A stretch of DNA of 64,000 nucleotides from Gossypium raimondii (GCF_025698545.1 NC_068569.1:20646001-20710000); one strand, 5' to 3'; positions 47,614-61,104 are shown, numbered from the stretch's first letter. The notes: generated by a model not told the origin, from the letters alone. Made by a program: numbers and translations.

Positions 47614-49353
47614 ATGTCTTTAGTAACATCCACAGAACCAGCTATCACAGCATGTAGAAATACAAAGCTCTATTCAGTACAGGGTAGCGGTGACAGTTCT
47701 GGCTTGTCCACTCAAATGTTTGGCTCTGATAAGCATAAGCCTAGATGCATTACTGATTCATACAGCAGTGAGAGCTATGAAAAGTTGTTTGTTGGCTCTC
47801 CTTCGGAAGAGCTTATGCATCCATCTAGTTCTGATGTTTCAGAAAGTTCAATTCGCCAGCAGGATGTCTCTTCTTACCAGCCAAGAGGTACTTCAGTTTT
47901 CTCCTTAACTGGTCAGAAACCATTGAACTCTTATGTTTTCTTAATTTGATTTCTTTTGTCAGATTACTTGGAAGTTCAAAGTGCAGATACATTAGACGAT
48001 GATACAGATAAGATGAAACTGATGCTTCAAGAACTGGAGAGAGATCTGCTTGGTGATAATGATGTTGATGTAGGTGATATGTTTGGCACTGGTCTGAACA
48101 TGGAAATAGATGGTGAATGGTCCGGTCCTGTCCGGACAGAACCAATTCATGAACCACCAAAGGAGTCATCTTCCTCAGAATCTAATCTCAGTAGCATCAG
48201 CAGCAACAAAGAGGCATCACATTTTTCATCTAGGACTCCTAAGCAAATGCTTATCGAGTGTGCTGCTGTACTCGCGGAAGGCAACATTGAAGGAGCTTCA
48301 GCCATAATAAATGAGCTTCGCCAGCTGGTGTCGATTCATGGAGATCCTCCTCAGAGAATCGCAGCCTACATGGTTGAAGGTCTTGCTGCTCGCGTGGCTG
48401 CATCTGGAAAATATCTTTATAAAGCTTTAAGATGCAAAGAGCCCCCTTCTTCTGATAGGCTTGCAGCCATGCAAATCCTCTTTGAGGTGTGCCCTTGTTT
48501 TAAATTCGGATTTATGGCAGCAAATGGTGCAATTATAGAGGCATTTAAAGCTGAAAAGAGGGTACATATAATAGATTTCGATATAAATCAAGGTAGCCAA
48601 TATATTACACTGATTCAATCAATTGCTAAGTTGCCTGGTAAGCCACCTCACTTGAGGTTAACTGGGGTTGATGATCCCGACTCCGTTCAACGTCTTAACG
48701 GAGGTCTTCAAATCATTGGACTAAGACTCGAGAAGCTAGCTGAAGTACTTGGCGTTTCATTCGAGTTTCAAGCTGTTGCCTCAAGGACTTCACTTGTCAC
48801 TCCATCTATGTTGGATTGCCGGCCTGGAGAAGCACTTGTAGTGAACTTCGCATTTCAGCTGCACCACATGCCTGATGAGAGTGTTTCAACAATAAATCAG
48901 CGAGACCAGCTTCTTCGGATGGTTAAGAGCTTAAATCCAAAACTTGTTACTGTCGTTGAGCAAGATGTGAACACAAACACCTCTCCCTTTTTCCCAAGGT
49001 TCATTGAGGCCTACAGTTACTACTCCACTGTCTTCGAGTCCCTGGACGTTACACTTCCAAGGGAGAGTCAAGACAGGATGAATGTTGAAAGGCAGTGCTT
49101 GGCACGGGACATAGTCAACATTGTCGCTTGTGAGGGAGAGGAAAGAATAGAGCGGTACGAAGTTGCAGGAAAGTGGAGGGCAAGGATGACGATGGCTGGC
49201 TTCACTTCTTGTCCAATGAGTCCAAATGTGATCGATATGATCCGGAAGCTAATCAGGGAGTACTGTGACAGGTACAAGCTGAAGGAGGATTTAGGAGCAC
49301 TTCATTTTGGTTGGGAAGACAAAAGCTTGATTGTTGCTTCAGCATGGAGGTAG
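47614..49353 (+). CDS. SCL1: GRAS transcription regulator, SCARECROW-like 1 type (PAT1 branch)
   Basis: Exon 1 is 47614-47887 and exon 2 is 47963-49353. The 75-bp intron (GT at 47888, AG ending 47962) splits an Asp codon and the join is in frame, giving 554 residues. Residues 1-182 are Ser/Asp-rich and probably disordered. The GRAS domain is about 183-554: leucine-rich region I from TPKQMLIECAAVLAEGN, VHIID at 292-296, LRLTGVDDP after it, the PFYRE-type segment SPFFPRFIEAY at about 432-442, MNVERQCLARDIVNIVACEG, and the terminal SAW motif LIVASAWR. The core wording fits SCL1 rather than PAT1/SCL5/SCL21; that assignment is from memory. GRAS proteins are nuclear co-regulators in light, hormone and stress signalling; the specific role is unknown here. 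Thioredoxin m starts 585 bp downstream on the same strand. Confidence 0.93.
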
Positions 49354-49938
49354 AATTATCATGTTAATGTTACCTTTTTCCTGGGTACCTGGCTTATTTC
49401 AGTTATGTATGGTCATTGTAACTATAATTTTGTGTAGGATCCAGATGCACTTCTTTTGTGCTGATGTCAAATCTCAGGGACTAATAGGGATTGTTTCTTG
49501 TAATATAATATTGATCCATATAAAATATTTGCTCCCATTTAAGGATTGGGTCTTCAATTAGATATTCTCAAAAGTTAGAACCCGTTGAGAAGCCCACAGT
49601 TTAGGGTTTAACCTGCCCCTACCAAGCTGAGGGGCCGATGGCCAACCAATGTACGTAAGGCCTACATTTTGTGAATGCTTAATGGATGAGAAATTTGTGG
49701 TCAACCAAGGAAACCACTCCACTGCCTTATGATTTATTTTTCCCTTTTTGCCTAATGTAAACAATTCACTAAATATTAAACGTTATCCACTTCAGTTTCA
49801 GCTCTCTCCAGCACCTCACAAATATCAAGCCAAAAATTTCCAAAGAACAAAAAAAAAAAAAAAAGGCACTCCCTGCAAGGTCCATATCTTTAACATCTAT
49901 CATCGATCCTTGCGAGACTTTCAAGGGAAGAGCTAAAG
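49354..49938. other. GRAS 3' flank and thioredoxin m promoter region
   Basis: 585 bp between two genes in the same orientation. No reading frame accepted. A 17-bp A-run (49848-49864) lies about 75 bp before the thioredoxin ATG. No clear TATA box. Confidence 0.5.
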
Positions 49939-50922
49939 ATGGCCTTGGAAAACTGTTTTCAATTGAGCTCAGTTTGCACCACTAGAACTTGTGTGATGCA
50001 AAGCTACCGCCATCAAATTTCATCTGTTGAGAAGATTCATTTGCCGACATTTCGAGGGTTCAACAAACCCAATCTGTCATTCTCTTCATCTTTTGTTCAT
50101 TCATTCAAAGGCAGATGCCAAAAATCCAGGCTCATCTGCAAAGCTAGTGAAGCTGTTGATCAGGGTACGCAGCTATCTCTTATAAATTAAAACATTGTTT
50201 TATTGTTGCCTTTAATGCTATGCAAGTCCTGTATAAGTTTTTAAAGTAAACAAGCTCAGTAGCTGAGCGTCCATGGTATGTACTTAAAATTAAAGAGTAA
50301 GCATTAGAGATACGAAGTTAAATGCATTGCCTATCAATAAGATTCCTAAAGTAATTTGGTTATTGTATGAAATATGAATGACCTGAATTTTATACTTTTA
50401 AGGAATAGTGAGGATGAGGCATTGAGGCCTGATGGGTCATAGGAAAAGGATTCTATTGCTATGTTAAATTGGGTGGTTGATTATCCCAAAGGTTTAAATT
50501 AAAAGAAAAATATCTCAACTATCATACAGTGGCATGAATGATGAAATTTTGTAGGAAATAAAGTTATAGGCAGAATTTGATTAAGGTTCTGCACATTTGC
50601 AGTTGAAGCGGTGACAGAAGCAAGCTGGGGAGAGCTTGTGCTGGGGAGTGAGACCCCAGTATTGGTGGAGTTTTGGGCACCATGGTGCGGACCTTGCCGC
50701 ATGATTGAGCCAGTGATCGCAGACTTAGCAAAAGAATATGCAGGAAAGATAGCTTGTTACAAGCTCAATACTGATGAAAGCCCCAACATCGCCACGGAGT
50801 TCGGGATAAGGAGCATCCCGACCATGCTGTTTTTCAAGAATGGGGAGAAGAAAGAGAGCATCATCGGTGCTGTGCCAAAGTCCACCTTGGCCGCTAGCAT
50901 CGACAAATATGTTGATAGCTGA
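49939..50922 (+). CDS. Thioredoxin m, chloroplast
   Basis: Exon 1 is 49939-50164 and exon 2 is 50603-50922. The 438-bp intron (GT at 50165, AG ending 50602) joins in frame at Gln75-Val76, giving 181 residues. Residues 1 to about 68 form a Ser/Arg-rich transit peptide poor in acidic residues, with likely cleavage near LICKA. The thioredoxin fold follows with the redox motif WCGPC at 103-107 and the cis-Pro segment RSIPTML. LNTDESP and [13 protein letters not shown] are typical of m-type thioredoxins. It reduces target disulfides in the stroma with electrons from ferredoxin via ferredoxin-thioredoxin reductase (family knowledge). Targets include malate dehydrogenase and Calvin cycle enzymes; the isoform (m1 to m4) is not assigned. 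Confidence 0.95.
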
Positions 50923-53767
50923 AAACAAATCAAAAGATTGGTGTACGTGGAATCGAATGTAAGAGCTACGTACATGGTCTATTCATGACATACCAGTTTT
51001 TATATATCATTCATTCAAATTGCCCAATCCATCTATCAACATTTTTCCTTGTTTAATTATCTCGTGAATACTAGTGACAAAAAATCCTTTCTCTTTCTAA
51101 TCTACAATGCTCTTTAATTAACCTGCATTTTCAACGATACTTCATTCTTTTTTCTTCCTCTGTTCCTCGTTAATGATGTAATGCATGCTACATACAAGTT
51201 TTTGGATGTTGTGCGCTTCAGAGGGACTTCAGCTCATTATGTACCAATATGTATAACCCTATTATGTTCTGTTCAAGATGAGGAATTTAATGAAACGATT
51301 ACATTATCTACGTATTAAATAAAATACTATTAAGTATTTTTAAAAAAATTAAGAAATTAAAACAAAATAATATGTATGTTTAATTTTAAATAAATATATA
51401 ACTATTATCCTAAATTAATTATTAAAATTAAGGTTAGTATTTAGTAAATTGGGAGTGTACTTTTTATATTCACAAGCAACCTTAAAAATTATCACATGTT
51501 TTTTTTTAATATTTATTGCTTAATATTTTCCTATACTCTACGTAACACTTGTCAAGCTTCTAACCCTTCTTGTAGAGTCTAAGAACTCCATTGACAGATA
51601 TAACAAATATTATTTCATTATTAAATCCATTATCACCATCCAAATTTTTATTTGTAATATGTTTTTAAACTATTGTGTATAACAAAGTGCTTTTAATTTA
51701 AATAATTATTTTGAATTAATTATTATATAAATTAAACGAATAATAAATTGTTTAAAATTTTCTTTATGATTTTAACAGTATATTTAAATAAGTTTTACAT
51801 TTTTTATTTTAATTAAATTTAAATTTGTAAGTAAATTATGAAAATATAACCAACTTGCTTCATAAAAACTTGCACTAACTTACACGTAATTAAAATTTTG
51901 AAGGAGTTAAAAGCTGATTTAAACATCTACCCAATCTAACTTCAAAAAAATAGGACTAAAAGTGCAAATTATTATAAATTTTCGATTCACTGAATTAAAA
52001 TTGATTAGAGAGGACCAACTTGCATGTAATTAAAATCTTGAATGAGTTAAAATAGAAAAACACAAACTAATCTTATGTTAGAATTCACTAACAAAACATA
52101 TCACTTAAAGTTCAACTCAAACAAAATCAAAATCAAAATTAATTATACAAAACACAGTGAAGCTAAATAAATTATACAATAAATTGAAGCTTCATGAAAG
52201 GGTATTACCAAATAATTCAAATCATATAAAACATAAACTAATTTCAATAGATAAATTAAATTAAAAATAGGGACTAACTTATAAATCTAATAAAGCCAAA
52301 AGGACGTATCTCGCAGATATTCTCTCAAAAAACTTTCCTCGCATGAATTTAAGTTATAGGGAATTTTGTAGGAAAGCTCCTACAGTTAGCTTCCTGTCAG
52401 CTCCCCTTTAATACTAAAGTACGGGGTAATTTGGTAAAAGAAAAGAACAAAAATTTCTCTCTTTTTTTATTTTATTTTATTTTATATTTCTTCACGATTT
52501 CTTTGTATTCTCTCATAATTTTTAGTACTTTTTCATATACATTTTTACTTTCTTAAAATTTTGTATCTCGTAATTTTTGTATTTCATAATTATTTGTAAT
52601 TTCTCATAATTTTTAGTATGATATGCTTTCAAAATTAAGTTTTGACATGAGAAATCAATTTTGGTATAAAATATTATTTTGCATACTAATAAAAGTTATT
52701 ATATCTATTAATAAATTTTAAAATATAGAAAGTTAAATAAATAATGCAAAAATTTTAAAACGAACCAATAATTTTTATTTCCTCATAATTTTTGGTACTT
52801 CCTTATATTTTTGGTATTCCCTAAGAATTTTTTGTATACTTTCAATATTCTATTTTTGGTACTTTTCCCTCTTCCTTCCCCATCACCACTTGTTTCTTCT
52901 CCCTTATTCTGCTCACCAACGGTGGTGGCCTCCGAATTGGTTGCCACTCGAGTTTTCCTTCCTCCGACCAACTCAATTTTCCTTTTTTTTTCTCTCAATC
53001 GCTCCACATATTTTGTCTCTCTTCATTTTATAGATCTATTTTGTAGGCATCATTATTGTCTTTGTGGGCTCTGATGGACAAATATCAATGACTATCGTGG
53101 TTGAACCTCCATCGGCCACTAACAATTTCTCTTAAAAAGTAAGTTGGTTGTAAGTACTCGAATGCTAGCTCTTCGTTGGCTCATTGATCTATTTATATTT
53201 TGAGGGGAATAATAAATGATTTCACAAGTCAATTAGGGCACGTGTTGTCTTTAAGTTTTATGTGCTTTGTGTTGTTTCCCATTGTTTAATAAGTCTTCTC
53301 TTTTTCTTATGAAAATGTTGAAAATTTTCTTGTCTTGTCATCTACAAGTTATAGTCTTATTTATTCAAGAGGGTTTGCTTTTGCAAGAGCTTTTAGGAGT
53401 GGTTCTATCGTCGTCCTCTCAAGTTTGGTGGACACTTAGTTCTTTGGCCGATTTGCCCCTCATTTTGGACTTTTCAAGGCTAGTTCCCTTATCATGATAG
53501 GTGCTTGCAACCACCTAGATATGCCATACTTGAGTTATGAAAAAATCAATTGTCAACGTGCTGTAATGTTCTATTCATGTTAAGGCTAAAGCCTTTGTTG
53601 TATTGACAAAACTTGTCCTTCACTACCAATGACGGTTATTTGTTGTTTCTTTATTTTTTTCTCCTCAGATTGTATGGTCTCGTTCATGGAATAAATGAAT
53701 TAATTTTTATTTTAAAAATGTAGTGTTAATACCTTACTGCGCATAGGCTTGCTCGCATAGTGGAGCG
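50923..53767. other. Intergenic, no gene seen
   Basis: 50923-51300 probably includes the thioredoxin 3' UTR (an AATGAA-type signal occurs near 51290). From 51.3 to 52.7 kb the sequence is AT-rich and empty. 52.8-53.6 kb is somewhat GC-richer with short frames in both directions that match no family I know. Confidence 0.5.
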
Positions 53768-53977
53768 TGTAACAACCTGATATTTAGTGGTACTAAAAAT
53801 TACAATTCCGGAGCTTCATTTCCATAAACTGAGTTTGTAAATATTAAATATGAATATTCATGAAGTTTATATAAAAATATATTAAAGATTGATCTAGTAA
53901 TTTTGTTGAATTAATAGTTAATTATGGCCTAGTGACAAAATTCTAAAGTTCAATCGCTATAGATTTTTAATTAGGGA

Positions 53978-55500
53978 ATGTAACTCTAAGATATAGAGTT
54001 ATTTTATTCTTCTTAACCTTATATTTCAATCAAGTTAAGAGTGATTTAGAGTTTTTTTAATTGTTTTAGTTATGTTTATGTTAAGTAGGTAACTTTTAAA
54101 GTTTTTATTTTAATAATATATTTTTGTCAAATTAGACACTAAAAATGTGAAATTTTATTCTTCAAGGTGGCTAATAGAACATCGGAAAGGTGGAGAAAAG
54201 AATATGCTGAATTTTGACATCTGAAGCCCCAATGCCGCAGCAATGTCGTAGCATCGAGCTTGACAGGAAGAGATTGAGAAGTTCACACTTAAAGAACATC
54301 ACATCAGCTTTTGGGCTTAACCCGTCTCTTAACAAATGTTGATAATGACCAATAATAAAAAAGAATAGGCTATGAGAAAATATAAAGGCTCAAACACTCT
54401 CAAGAGGAGAAAAATAGAATAGGAAAGTGAGTTAACCTAGTCCACAATCTTTTGGGGGATATAAATATCACACTTTGAGAAAATAAAGAGGTGAAACCGT
54501 CGGGTGCAAAAAAAAAACAGAACATCAATTTTCAGAAGGCAGCACGTTGGAGAAGAAGAGGATCCGAAGAAGGAAAAAAATAGAAGAACGACTGGAGGAG
54601 AACCACATCATTCGGCTTATCATCTCTTCACCTTTCTCTTTGCCTTTTAATCATTTTCCTTTGCTAATTTGAACCATGGCTGAGTTTTGCTTGATTGTTT
54701 TTAATTTGATGATTATGGACTAAATATTTATTAGCTAGAATAATTATGGAACCCTAATATGAGATTATTGGTATTTTGATAAGTATGCTTGTTGCAATAT
54801 GATGTTTATTCATTTAAGTGTTATTCATGTTTAAGACTTGCTATTGCTTGATCAACATTAATGGGTAATTGAGTTAATTTTTAATTCTGAAAAGGTTGTG
54901 ATTAATGAACATAAAACTTGAATAGTGCATGTTTAGTTTCTTTATTTTTATATGTGTAATGATATAGACATATATTGTTACAGTGCATAATCCTGTAAGA
55001 ATGGTGCTTGTAGTTGTATTCTTGAAATTAATTTGGCATAGACATATGTTAAATTAGTTATAGGATTGATCATAGTGACTTCGAGAGAAGGCTATAAACT
55101 GTCGATTTCAGATTAATAAATTGTCGCATTGTCGCAGCATCATTACCGGTAATTGCTTGTTAGGGGGAAATAATTAATCTGGCTCTTCAATTCATTGATG
55201 TTAATTTGTGTTGCTATTTTTAAATTTATTTGCATATTTATTTGAATTTAATCAATTTTTTATTTACTTTCCAAATTGTCATTTGTTAATTTTGCAATTA
55301 ATGTTTTAAAATCAGTCCATGTGGAAACACTAACTCTAGTATTTACTATTATATTACTTGCTAACGATTGTGTACACTTGTAGTTAGAGGTCGGGAAATC
55401 AATCGTGATGGCTCAATCACAAGGGGTAGACAGTGAAGAGAAAATGATCCAATAGTACATCGTCCCCATTGAGTTTCAGGTAAAATTTCGAGGACGATAT
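53978..55500 (+). other. Foreign block within the gypsy remains, possibly an Athila-like LTR piece
   Basis: No coding frame. 55317-55400 (AGTCCATGTGGAAACACTAA ... GTGTACACTTGTAGTTAG) recalls the end of Athila/Tat-type LTRs. 54200-54260 has ATGCCGCAGCAATGTCGTAG-type words shared with 32.3 and 58.2 kb. Boundaries uncertain. Confidence 0.3.
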
Positions 55501-55502
55501 TT

Positions 55503-55518
55503 CTAAAGGGGGGAGAAT
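55503..55518 (+). other. Polypurine tract
   Basis: AAAGGGGGGAGAAT-type tract directly before the LTR at 55519, the usual plus-strand primer of gypsy elements. It fixes the orientation of this LTR family. Confidence 0.65.
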
Positions 55519-56969
55519 AGTAATGACCAAATTTTTATTGGTACCGGAAATTGTTGTTTCAGAACCTCATTCCATAAACTGAGTCTCTAAATATTAAATA
55601 TGAATATTTATGGAGCTTATATAAAAATATATTAAAGATTGATTTAATAAATTTGTTGAATTAATAGTTAATTATAACCCAATGACTAAATTGTAATGTT
55701 CACTCTCTATAGATTTTTAATTAGGAAATGGCTTGGGCACTTAAATTGCAATTATCCAAAGGACCAAAATGATTAATCATGTGCTAGTGGACGATAACGT
55801 GCGTGTTAATTAATTTAAGAAATTGAAGATTAATTAGTTAAGTAAACATAATTAATTAAATAAATTAAGCTTAATTAACCTTTAAGCCATAAGCCATGTA
55901 TAAAAGCTAAAGTAACTTAAAAAGGTTTCCTTACCTTTCGACTATAACTTGGTAAGTAAATTTAAGTCATTTTCTTTTAATTTTGTAGATTTAAGGTCAT
56001 GAGAGCTTGATTTAGCTAGCCCATGTACTAATTTTTGAAATTGTTAAAGTTTTAGAAAGTTTTCATTATTGATTTCTTGAAGAATTAGGTGTGAAATTGA
56101 TTGAAATTAAGCTTAGTTTATGGAAATGACTAAATTGTAAAGCTTAATTATTGATTTCGTACATTAGGGATTAAATTGAATAAAATGCAAAAATATTATG
56201 AAATTTTGTTAGGAATATAAAGTATAGGGTCACTAATGAATATATATGAAATCTAGTTTTAATCTGAGGCTAGAAATTAAAAGATATGTTTATTCAATTT
56301 AGGGACTAAATGGAATAAATTGAAAAATATGCATGAATTGGTAATTGGTTTTGAATTGGCTGAAAATTTATATTGATATATGTTTTATGATCGTATGTAG
56401 CTAACGTCGGCATTGGGTCATCGAAAGGGAAAGTGAAAGCAAGAGTCGTTGACGGGTGACACGAGACCCCTAGTTTGTATTTCTATGGTTCAGGATCAAT
56501 TTAATTACTGCATATTCATGACATTTTGCATTATATGGTGTTGAAGTGAGTTGTCAATGGTTACTTGAATTGAATTGCTATAGTTGAGATTGAATATCGA
56601 GATATGGACCAAATCGAATAAAATGAAAGATGATATGAATTATCTTGAAATGTGATATATGTTATGGAAGTTGAGTAGAATATGTGTAAAATATGAATAT
56701 ATGTGTTTAGAAAATGAATTGTATTGTGGTTATGAATGTGATTGAGTGCATGTATTAGATTAAATTGTATAACGATATTGAATGTCAAAACTCTGTACTG
56801 GTTGAATATTGGAAAAATGAGTACAACACAGTATGTTGAATGGTATGTAATGTATGAATTATATTGATGGTGAGATTGAATTGTGATATATGGTTATAAT
56901 GTATACTGATTCGATGTTACCTTAAAAACAATCTCGAGTACCGTTGAATTAGTTGGCATGCCTTAGGTT

Positions 56970-57300
56970 GAAAACAATCATTGTCGAGCTATTTGGGATG
57001 GTAGGATAAGTAATTTGTGAAAACCATCATTACTGGGCCAGCCGGGATGGGTAAATGTAAGAATAGTGAAAGCCATCGTTGTCGGGCGATCTAGGATGGT
57101 AGAATATTGGATTAGAGAATCATCATTTTCGGCCCATACGGGATGGTAGTATACTGAAATAGAGTAAACCATCGTTTTTGAGCCATCGGGGATGGTAATA
57201 TATTGTATATTTTGAACCATCATTACCGGGCCACCCGAGATGGTATAGTGAATATAGATAGCAAAAGTCATCATTTTCGGGCCACTCGAGATGACAAGAA
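56970..57300 (+). repeat. Tandem array in the LTR, period about 49 bp
   Basis: Seven diverged units with core CCATCATTACCGGGCCACCC and GGGATGGTA. Unit starts near 56974, 57022, 57071, 57118, 57167, 57217 and 57267. The minus-strand frame through it is a by-product of the repeats. Confidence 0.85.
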
Positions 57301-57632
57301 TAGTATAAAAAGATATGGCATGTTGATAAATTAGTATATTGTGCTTATATGTGTGTTATGATAGATGAGGTGTGTAAAATACTATATGAATCAGTTGAAA
57401 ACGAGCCCTGGGGGCCAAACGAATATGAATGAGTCGATAGACTTCAGAAAGCGATTAGATGGTGGGTTAGACAATATATAGATGTTAAATGAAAATAGAA
57501 TTGAATGTATTGGAAATGGTTTATAGATAGGTATTTGATAAATGACTTGAATTGATTTTACCATTGATATTATATACCTTGTGATTATTTACTAATGCAT
57601 ATGTTATTTTATCTTAATTCATGGAATTACCA

Positions 57633-57650
57633 CTGAGCGTTTTCGCTCAG
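57633..57650 (+). other. Hairpin downstream of the LTR array
   Basis: CTGAGCG-TTTT-CGCTCAG, a perfect 7-bp stem with a 4-nt loop, about 330 bp after the array. Confidence 0.7.
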
Positions 57651-58237
57651 CGTACGGTTTGTTTTCTCCGTGCGCAAGTTTAGTAGATTTTCGAGAGTGC
57701 TATAAGTAGATCCAACATTTAGGAGGCGATCCCCGACTCAACAAAGTTCATATAGTTTCGTTTCGTTTCAAATATGGCATGTACCTAGGTCGAGTCAATT
57801 TACGGTCAAATTGATGATTTTGTTGTATTGAGGCTTGAATAGATAGCTTGAAAATGGTTAAATGATGGAGATGCATATGCGAATTGGCTTGCATAATTGG
57901 TTGTATGAAAGTTGGTTATTTTGGTAACTTATGTATGAATGTATGTATAACAAATTGCTTAATATATGGTAGATGGTATAGTTGTTTAACTAATATATGT
58001 GTTTAGGTAGTTTAAAGACATAAGTGATAAAATATTCTAGGATTGAACCTTTGTAAATGGTATGGTTTGGTTGACTTGGTGCATTGTAATTAAAAAGAAT
58101 TATTATTTTAGGTGTAACTCATTGGAGCTAATTGGTACATTGAGAATCAACATGTCACGTCGCAGCGTCAAGTAAGTGACGTCGTGACGAGATCAAGCCA
58201 CCATGCCACAACCCGACATTGAGCATGGGTCGTTACA

Positions 58238-58684
58238 ATAAGGAGCCAAGTCAGTATTTGGCATCGCGGCAAGGAACCCTCGACATCGCGATGTCAACTT
58301 CGAATTTTGTAAATATTATAGTTTAGTCCTAATTCACCCTCGAGTTAGCATTAGAGCTTTTGCAAGCTTTTATAACCAATAAAGTAAGCAAATTTAACTT
58401 CAGTAGTAAACTTTGAAACCAATCAAAATCTATTAATAGCAAAATTTAAGAGTGGATCTTATTTTCCAGGTGTACAACAGGTATATAACCAAGGAATTTT
58501 TCATACATAAGTTTTCTCTCTTACAAGTTCTCATCAGTATTATTCTTCCACATAATTTTAATTGAGAACTTATTCTGAATAGTGTAGAGTTATACTTACA
58601 GTTTTAAAACCTTGCAACTTCAGGTGCGTCCAACTATAATGAGCTTTAGATAGAATTATCATATTTTATTGCTCATAACTAGAT
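58238..58684. other. Retroelement-derived spacer, no gene
   Basis: CpG-containing words such as GACATCGCGATGTC (about 58282-58295) recur in other repeat-derived parts of the window. The rest is AT-rich and empty. Confidence 0.4.
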
Positions 58685-59071
58685 TGTTAGAATTAAGTGA
58701 CTCGAATCCTTATTTAAATAAAATACAGTGGTAAAATAAAATAAAAGTAAAATCCATATAGAGCTACACTTCTTTTATTTTATTTTAGAATAAGGTTTTT
58801 TAAACAATTAAACTCCATCTATTTGATATTGATTAGAATAAGGTGTTTCAATCTTACTACACTTCTATTATAATATGGTTTTGCAAGCCTATAAATAGAC
58901 ATAGTCTACTCCTCTTGTAATCATTTGAACTTGACAATGTGAATTTTCTTCTCCTCTGCCCGTGATTTTTTTTCCCGAAAGGGTTTCCACGTAAAATCTG
59001 TATGTTCTTTATTTTTTATTTCTCTTTTCTTTGTGATATATTGTCATTATCGATATTCTATTTATTTTACA
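58685..59071 (+). repeat. 5' LTR of the copia element
   Basis: 387 bp, TGTTAG to TTTACA. The end is set by the PBS three to four bases later. Confidence 0.75.
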
Positions 59072-59074
59072 AAT

Positions 59075-59086
59075 TGGTATCTAAGC
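59075..59086 (+). other. Primer binding site of the copia element
   Basis: TGGTATCTAAGC, initiator Met-tRNA-type PBS (TGGTATCAGAGC) with two mismatches. Confidence 0.75.
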
Positions 59087-60812
59087 TTCCAGGTTGTTCA
59101 TCTCGATCACGGTAATGACATCTTTGAAGTATGAAATTCCGTTGTTGGATCGTAACACCAGATTTGTGTTGTGGCATATTAAGATGCAAGCAGTTCTTGC
59201 GTAGATGGATTTGGAGGATGCCCTGCTAGGGATAGATAAGATGCCTTCGACATTAACGAATGAAGAGAAGAAGCGTAAGGATCGAAAGGCATTAACACAA
59301 TTACATCTACATTTGTCTAATGAAATTTTGTAGGATGTGATGAAGGAGAAAACCACCGCTGCATTATGGAAGAAGCTGGAACAAATATGTATGTCGAAAA
59401 TACTAACCAGCAAGCTGCATATGCAACAGCGTCTTTATACTCATCGTTTGGAGGAAGGTGCGTGTAACACCCCGAACCCGAGTCCGTCACTGGATTAGGG
59501 TTACTAGGTATTATCAAACAGATTACAGCTTAAAACAGACATTCATTTCAACTTATGATCGTAAATTAACCTTATCAATACATTTAGCCCGTTTAAATTT
59601 TAGATCTCAAATCACCCATACTCATCTCATTTGCGTTTAAAAAAAAATATTATCTAAGCTTAAACTAATATATAATGTATATCATGTATATTATAATTAC
59701 TACGCAATATCACCTAGCATATAAACCCCAACATATTCAGCCTAAATAACCTCAACAAATGGTCATGTATGAAATTTTTAAGCTTCAAAATCATGCACTC
59801 AAATTACAAATTTCATAATCAAGCCAAACCACATTTATTTATTTATTCACCTCATGAACTATTCAAATAGCATACTAATCAAAATTTAGCCATTCACACG
59901 GCCTAGTAGCGTGTATTTTTACACAAAAACCATCATTAGAAAAAAAAAGACCAAATACACCACGTCATTCATCATGCGATTATGCGCTTATGATCATTTT
60001 ATTTGAGCAAATTTCTTTCACCTATATTGAAACATATCATACCATCACGAACCTAATCATAGTAATTCAACCTTAAGTGATTACAATACTAGCATATACA
60101 TTTACCTTCACTAATGAATATCCAAATTCACGTACACATCAAATACTAACTCTCAAACTATTTCTAATATAAAATTTCCTCAAATTATAACACCATAACA
60201 AAACCATCAATCAAACAAACATAGAAAATGCCCATTCTTGCATTGGACAATCGAACTTATATAATCAAAATTCCAACAAATATATATATATCATTTTACA
60301 TTACTAAACTAAATTATAAAAATATCCACCATTCAATATTTATTCCACAACTCATATTTCCAAAATTAATCGACTATCAAACCAACTTTTAATCTACCTA
60401 TCAATTCTCCATACCGATTTATAACCAACATCTCAATCATATATAAATAAATAACTCGCTTTCATAATAGTATCAAGTTCTAGCCATATATGGACAAACT
60501 TTAACATTATTACCAAACTATATAACCAAACACCATATATATATACCATGAAATCCACTTCTATAATAAACTATTGCCATGACCGAATATGCATAACATT
60601 AATATCAAAATTAAGCCATTTTCGCATGGCTAAATATCTACAATTCAAAACAAAGCATATCAAGCTAGACTACACATGCCATATGATATAAATAAAAGTT
60701 TTCTTTCAAGGTACCAAAATAGATAGCGATGGTGTGATGATGTTCCTCAACAATCCCGAGCTCGAGCTAGCTTTCAAAAAAAATCTATAAAACAAAAAAT
60801 ACACATACAAAG

Positions 60813-60829
60813 TAAGCTTGGAAAGCTTA
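60813..60829 (-). other. Hairpin downstream of the LTR array
   Basis: TAAGCTT-GGA-AAGCTTA, a 7-bp stem with a 3-nt loop. In LTR orientation it follows the array by about 280 bp. Confidence 0.65.
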
Positions 60830-61104
60830 GTAAGTCATAAGTAATTAAATTAACAAACGAACATTAATATGGTTATTTCAAGTAGGCCGAGTACTCCCAA
60901 TCTCAAACACATGCATTATAATCACATTTAAACAATTAGTTCACAATTTCATATTATACAACAACACCTACCTTTATTATCAAACTTTATATAAACTTAA
61001 ACATACCTGAATCATTTAATTCAAACTTACATTCGGTTTTTACCGTATCATTGCCCGTTGAACCGTTCGGAATCAAATAGGATACTCAGATAACTCGAAA
61101 AGCT

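Larger units (their letters stand above)
53768..58237 (+). mobile_element. Remains of a long-LTR gypsy element
   Basis: The first ~210 bp of an LTR (53768-53977, TGTAACAACCTG...) reappear at 55519-55735 as the start of a long LTR ending GGTCGTTACA at 58237. Directly before the second copy stand a worn pol end (AAAATTTCGAGGACGATATTT) and a polypurine tract AAAGGGGGGAGAATAG, so the element reads on the plus strand. The 5' LTR breaks off after AATTAGGGAATG, and unrelated sequence replaces its rest and nearly all internal coding. No matching target duplication at the outer ends (GAGCG against ATAAG), in line with rearrangement. Confidence 0.7.
55519..58237 (+). repeat. Long 3' LTR of the gypsy remains
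   Basis: About 2.7 kb, from TAGTAATGACC to GGTCGTTACA. It carries a tandem array (56970-57300) and then a perfect hairpin (57633-57650), in the same order and roughly the same places as the solo LTRs at 19965-22383 and 59463-62523. Confidence 0.7.

Noticed and set aside
56978..57274. 98-residue minus-strand frame
   Set aside because: It runs through the LTR tandem array; period and composition come from the DNA repeat.
56970..57300. CRISPR-like array
   Set aside because: Plant nuclear sequence, diverged adjacent units without unique spacers; it is an LTR minisatellite.
53768..58237. A complete gypsy element with two intact LTRs
   Set aside because: Only about 210 bp of the first LTR are present, the outer flanks do not repeat, and no pol domains are readable.
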